Source: Lunularia cruciata
Lineage: Eukaryota; Streptophyta; Marchantiopsida; Lunulariales; Lunulariaceae
Assembly (NCBI GenBank): GCA_948567375.1
Contig: OX419756.1
Location: 57,426,333 to 57,490,332, forward strand
Length of the DNA stretch: 64,000 nt
Direction: 5' to 3'
Below the pieces are notes generated by a model, which saw only the letters and a list, made by a program, of their open reading frames with translations, was not told where the DNA came from and did not search any database. Below are positions 58,887-64,000 of the stretch, piece after piece. The translations under genes were made by a program, and so were the position numbers. Position 1 is the stretch's first letter; each line of letters opens with the position of its first letter.

Positions 58887-60354
58887 AAGAAAGAGATAGA
58901 TGGAATTTATGGACCATTAAATCCATTTCCACCAAACCATTGGGATTTGTGTGTCCATGTACTACCCAAGAATCATTTCATGTATTTTATCATCTCACGT
59001 TTTGGGTAGAATTTTTTGAATGCAATCATCTTGTCCGATGAACCCTTGGTACTTCTAGTTGTAACTTATGGAGAACAGTGAACGTGTTGCATCTATGTGT
59101 TAACTTATATAATTGTAGGTAGTTTGATACAGTAGTAGCCCTGGCGGTAATACCCAAAGTTATCATTGCGATGTAGCAATAAATTGAGCACATTACTTGA
59201 TTGTTGGAAGAACAAGACCATCCACAACAAGAGCATGTAGAGAGAACACCATTTTGAGAAGGAGAAGAGCAAATAAAATTTCCAAAGCCCAAGGTATTTG
59301 AAGGCATGAATCTCCCAAGCATAGTGGAATTTTTTTTGTTTGATTGTGAATGTTATTTTGAAGCTACAAATCTTCAAGATGAACGGAGATAGATTTTCAT
59401 GGCTTCAAGCCAATTGGATGAAGTGGCAAAACTATGGTGGTAATTCTAAGTTGAGCAAGCTAAATAACAATTTTTTGCACCAATCTTGATAAAGGAAGCA
59501 TTGAAGAGCATAATAATTGGGTGATTCCAAGCTATAAATGCCACAGAAACCGCAAGAGATAGATTGGTAGAATTGAAGTAGATTGGTTTTATAAGAAGCT
59601 ACATCATTCAATTTCAAAACACCATAATGCAAATTCCAAATATACTAGAAGGTGAAGCTTTGGATCAATTTGTGGGGTTTAAAGTCATGCACCAAATGGA
59701 AGTGGCCATGTTGGAGCCCAAACACTTAGAGGAAGCCATGCAATTGGCTGAGCATTTTTATTCTTTGGTTTTGACAACTTGATCTAGACCTTGACCTTCA
59801 TAGAATCATGCCTAGACACTACACATGGGTGGAGGAGCCGGCACCAATGGAGATTGATGCCATCCAAAAAAGACCACTTGGCACTACAAATGAAGAAAGA
59901 TCACAAAAAAGATGGTGGTTGCTTTTATTGTCACTAAATTGTGCATCATATTGCTTAATATCCATTCAAGAATGCACAACCTCAACAAATCACCCAAATG
60001 GAGTTTGTGGAGCATGATGATTAGAGGAAAGAAGAATCTCAATAGGAAAATTCAAACCACCTATTGGGAACTTGATTAGTTTCAATGAGATTGAAAGCTC
60101 AACCTATGCAAATTTGCGTCACTTGCAAGGTATGGTATTTGATCATGGTTGTAGGAATTTGGTTACTTTTGGAAATTCAAAGAATTGCATGTCCATACAA
60201 TTAGCAAAGGAATTAAATATTCCTATCAAGCAAATAATTGGAAGTAGATTGATGATGGTGGATGGTAGAAAGGGTTTTACATACCGTACCTCACATCCTA
60301 TTACATTCAATATTGGAAAAGAGTATTTTGAATGTATGAGGTTTGTAGTGGCAC

Positions 60355-60779
60355 TACAAAAGACCAAGATCAAGGAGAGAAATAGGAGAATGAAAATTCA
60401 CATTGGGACACTTAAATGAGGGAAAACTCCAAATGCCTAGCATGACCTTTGGCTTTGGTATTTATAGATAGCATAAAAAGCCCTTGAGAAGCTTCTCAAG
60501 AAGCTTCCTTGAGGCACTTTCTTAGAGTGCAAGCCAAGTTAACTAGGAAGCTTCTCAAGAAGCTTCCTTCTAGAAGCCGCCTACTTGGCATGCAAGGTAA
60601 GCTAGTTAGAAGCTTCTAGAAGCTTCCTTCTAGAAGCTACCTGCTTGGGGTGCAAGTTAACTAGTTAGGAAGCTTCTTGGGAAGCTTCCTAGATGCTTCT
60701 AGAATATTCTAGGCTAATTTGGCTTATTCTCTACTTTGTTAGCCTTACTAACTATGTTGCTAAATTCTATATTGTTACA
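60355..60779 (-). repeat. 3' LTR of the minus-strand gypsy fossil (425 bp)
   Basis: Minus-strand start TGTAACAATATAGAATTTAG; the far end is slightly altered. TATA box at 60459-60466 (minus). The string GAAGCTTCTAGAAGCTTC at 60609-60626 is a perfect four-unit nGAAnnTTCn array, about 145 bp upstream of the TATA box. Confidence 0.88.
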
Positions 60780-61005
60780 TATTCTCCCACAGCTAGTTGG
60801 TGACGTCCTCGTCGCCATTGAAGCTTCAAACTCTTGGATGGCCTTTTGTGTATTTTGGAGGTGAGAAAAAGGTTCCCATGTGGCATCATGAAGGGGATAC
60901 CCTTTTCCAAAGGACCTTGTACTCCGTATGTTGTCGGTGTTTGCAATGGATGTGGCGACGTGCAAGGATACGATCAACTTTATACTCCTCATGATCATTG
61001 ATAGG

Positions 61006-61526
61006 TGTAAAAGACCAAATCCAAGGAGAGAAATAGGTTTGGTGGAAGTGGATTTGGTGGTCCAAAAATTCCATCCATCCCATTCTTGCCCTGATACCAA
61101 TGTAAAAGACCAAATCCAAAGAGAAAAATAAGAGAATGGAAACTCACATTGGGACACTTGAATGAGGGAAAACTCCAAATGCCTACAATGAGCTTTGGCT
61201 TTGGTATTTATAGGTAGCATACAAGGCCTTTGAGAAGCTTCTCAAGATGCTTCCTCAAGCCGCTTTCTTAGAGTGCAAGCCAAGTTAACTAAGAAGCTTC
61301 TCAAGAAGCTTCCTTCTAAAAGCCGCCTACTTGGCGTGCAAGCTAAGCTAGTTGGAAGCTTCTAGAAGCTTCCTTCTAGAAGCTACTTACTTGAGGTGCA
61401 AGCTAAGCTAGCCAGGAAGCTTCCCAAGAAGCTTCCTAGGTACTTCCAGAATATTCTAGGCTAATTTGTCTTATGTGTTACTTTGTAAGCCCAATTAACT
61501 TTGTCGCTAAACTCCATATTGTTACA
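61006..61526 (-). mobile_element. LTR-leader-LTR-end remnant inserted in the chromodomain region
   Basis: Flanked by the 5-bp duplication ATAGG (61001-61005 and 61527-61531). On the minus strand it is a complete LTR (61526-61101), then the Met primer site and about 65 bp of leader (TTGGTATCAG from 61100), then about the last 30 bp of a second LTR (61035-61006, ending TCTTTTACA). The interior of the element is gone. The LTR has a four-unit GAAGCTTC array at 61355-61372, like its host element. Confidence 0.88.
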
Positions 61527-64000
61527 ATAGGAATAAGGGGAGGAAGAGGTTGGACACAAGAGGAAAAAGAAGAGGGGTTAGGAACAAAAGGTTTCAACTT
61601 GGAAACATGAAAGACATGATGGATGCACATATGACAAGGCAAGGCAAGTCGGAAAGCAACAGGAGAGACAATTTGGGTGACATCAAAAGGTCCTATCCAA
61701 TTTGGTGCAAGTTTACAAACTTGGGTATCAAGTGGGAGGGGTAAATTACTAGAGGATAGCATAACTTTATCACCTACTTCAAAGGTGAGAGCACGATGAT
61801 GGTGGTCCGCATATTTTTTTGACAATTTTGAGCAACAAGGAGGTGAGATTTGGCTTGTTAGAGAGATTTTGGATATGGTGGTGAAGAAGGTTGAAGTGTG
61901 AGGGACCTAAGACGGGGGAGGAGCAAGAAGAGAATCTGGGACAAGCAAATCTTGGCCAAAATTGAGAAAGAAAGGAGAAAATCCGGTGCTTGCTTGTTTA
62001 GAATTGTTGTATGTAAACTCCATAGCTGCAAGACATTCATCCCAATTGGTATGGTGAATGTTGACAAAGGCTCAAAGCATATCTTCCAAGGTGCGATTTG
62101 CACGTTCAGTTTTTCCATCAGTTTGAGGATGATAGGCTATGGACAAAGCAAGTTTAGTGCCAAGTATCTAGAAGAGGGCTTGCCAAAACTTTCCGGTGAA
62201 GCAAGGATCACGGTCGGAGATGAGTACATGTGGCATCCCATGATGTTTGAGTACATTATTGAAGTAAAGTTGCACCAAGGTTGGAGCATCCATAGTATCA
62301 ACCATTGGTGCCAAATGGATTTGCTTACTAAGCTTATCCACAAACACCACAATTGCTATGTGACCTTGTTGTGGCTTGGGCAAGGAGGTGATGAGATCTA
62401 AGCTCACATGTTCCCAATGAGTAGTTGGAATGGGAAGTGGCTAAAGGAGTCCACTTGGCTTTTGGTTACTAGCCTTGTTACGTTGACAACTCTCACACAA
62501 TTGGACAAACTCCCAAACATGTTGAGCCACCACCATTGGCGTTGGAGGGTACTCAAGGTCTTGTCTACCCCAATGTGACCAGCTATTGGTAGATCATGGG
62601 CTTCTTGAAGGCGCACAAGTTGGAGATCACCTTTGGTTGGAACATAGATCTGGTCCGCATGGAATAGAAGGTCTTCTTTGAAGGAGAAGGTGTTGTATTC
62701 CTTATTGCTTGCTGTCAAACGACCATGTACCATTTGGAAGAAGAGATCTTGTTGTAGAGCTGACCAAAACTCATCATGGACCTTAAAGTGAACTGACACC
62801 ATCGTAATTGCCGCCGTGATGAGAGGAAGAGACTTCAAATCATGTCGGTGTGATAGAGCATCAAGGATGACATGGAACCGACCTAGTTGTACTCAAGTTT
62901 GATGTCAAACAATTGAAGTTGCTCTTCCCATCGATGATGTCGACTCTTCATGTGTTCCAAGTGTAAGGTCTACAACAATGGCTTGTGATCAGTTTGCATG
63001 ATCACTTGTTTCCCCAAGAGATAATGCCTCCATACCTTGGTGGCCTATACCATTGCAAGTTGTTCCTGATCTTGAGTAGAGTAATTTCTTTCAGTAGTAT
63101 TTAGTCAATGAGACACAAAGGCAATGGGATGTAGTCCATTTGGGAATTCTTGTTGCAACACAGCTCCAATTGTAAAGTTAGAAGCATCAAAATCAACCAC
63201 ACAAGTTAGTTGAGGATCATATGGTTGAAGAATGGGTCTTGAAGACACCATATGCTTTAACTTCTGGAATGCTTCTTCATGCTTGGTGGTCCACTGGAAA
63301 TTGAGTTCTTTCCCAAGAGGTCAATCAATGGTGCAGCTACATGAGCATACTAGTGGATGAACCGTTGGTAAAAACTGGCCAATCCATTGAACGCCCATAC
63401 TTATGTAGCATCCTTTGGAGTAGGCCAATCAATAATGGCCTTGATTTTCTCTTCTTCCATCTTGATCCCCTCTGATGAGATCTTATGACCCAAGAAGGTA
63501 ACCTCCTTTTGCCAAAAGGCACACTTCGACTTCTTGCAGTAAAATTTCCATTGTCGTAGTCGTCTTAGGACTTCTCGCACATGATTCACATGTTCAGCCT
63601 CTATCTTACTATAGATTAAGATATCATCCAAGAACACCACCACTGACCGATCCAATAGTCCATCCAACACCCGATGCATCTGATCCATGAAGACCGCAGG
63701 AGCATTAGTGAGTCCGAAAGGTAGAACTCTCCACTCGAAGTGCCCACACCTTGTGCAAAAGGTAGTCTTTTGCACATCTTCTCTATCAATAAAGATTTTC
63801 CAATAGCTGCTACAAAGGTCCAACTTGGAAAAGTAACGTGCTCCACTTAGTTGATCAAGCAAGTCATCGATCCGAGGAAAGGGATATGCATTCTTCACGG
63901 TTTGCTTATTGAGCCCACGGTAATCGATACAAACACAAAGTCCTCTATCCTTCTTTGGAAAAAATAGTACCGGTGCTCCCCCAAGGAGAGGTACTATGTT

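Larger units (their letters stand above)
58430..60354 (+). mobile_element. Ty3/gypsy chromovirus fossil, 5' part (LTR, primer site, gag, protease)
   Basis: A 5' LTR (58430-58873) is followed by the primer site at 58875-58886, then a leader and gag-like sequence. A retropepsin-like stretch lies at about 60130-60350 (GMVFDHGCRNLVTFG, SIQLAKELNIP). The element is cut off at 60354 by a minus-strand relative. Its remaining part lies beyond the window. It is broken in many places (order of ten). It sits in the copia fossil, so it is younger than that one. Confidence 0.85.
60355..64000 (-). mobile_element. Ty3/gypsy chromovirus fossil, minus strand, continues beyond the window
   Basis: Read from the right edge: reverse transcriptase at 63898-63401 (NAYPFPRIDDLLDQLSGARY, SKLDLCSSYW, LPFGLTNAPAVF, VVFLDDILIYSK with FLDD at the active site), RNase H (about 63250-62850), integrase zinc region and core (about 62840-62100) and the integrase tail (61825-61532). 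The chromodomain follows (about 61000-60800: YKVDRILARRH, EYKVLWK), then the purine tract and 3' LTR (60779-60355). It interrupts the plus-strand relative at 60354. A small remnant of another family member sits at 61006-61526. Several breaks are present, but the RT stretch is open over 166 codons, so it looks the youngest of the large elements here. Confidence 0.9.

Overview
The window looks like nuclear DNA from a land plant. Three host protein genes are recognisable: an A-type cytochrome P450 with three introns (12909-18291, +), an intronless PP2C-type protein phosphatase (34384-35223, +) and an intronless F-box protein of the At5g46170-like plant family (41914-42906, -). Everything else that can be identified is a tRNA gene, tRNA-derived relics, transposable-element fossils or simple and tandem repeats. 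I cannot name the species. Low gene density, short-to-moderate introns, a PHD-finger gypsy element and the P450 divergence would fit a non-flowering plant, but that is a guess.

Layout. 1-7242: a broken Ty3/gypsy element whose 3' part encodes a PHD finger, split by a 2.37-kb insertion carrying an 80/81-bp minisatellite, then abutted by a second gypsy element (chromodomain type) with its 3' LTR. 7243-12908: no gene; an exon-like repeat, a dispersed repeat and a short tandem duplication. 12909-18291: the P450. Its 2.8-kb second intron holds an intact antisense tRNA-Ala(AGC) and five decayed tRNA-like units (Ala, three Pro, Arg), all on the minus strand. 18300-33640: a visibly A+T-rich block with PIF/Harbinger transposon remains (transposase on +, Myb/SANT-like partner on -), tandem repeats, a perfect 17-bp hairpin and further copies of the dispersed repeats. 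33640-35223: a less A+T-rich promoter with clustered ACGT cores and the PP2C gene. 35224-41913: no recognisable gene; twin hairpins and a ~101-bp repeat. 41914-42906: the F-box gene. 42907-53445: no recognisable gene, but a 122-bp tandem duplication and a duplicated host segment whose second copy appears to be opened by an A+T-rich insertion. 53446-64000: nested retrotransposons: a minus-strand Ty1/copia element with a solo LTR inside it, interrupted by a plus-strand gypsy element (LTR, Met-tRNA primer site, gag/protease). That element is itself interrupted by a minus-strand relative, which carries a small LTR-leader remnant in its chromodomain region.

The three host genes show no functional link to one another: a membrane monooxygenase, a signalling phosphatase and a ubiquitin-ligase adaptor. 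The most interesting structures are the antisense tRNA/tRNA-relic array inside the P450 intron, the unusual P450 I-helix, heat-shock-element-like arrays in the gypsy LTRs, and the higher-order minisatellite inside the first gypsy element.
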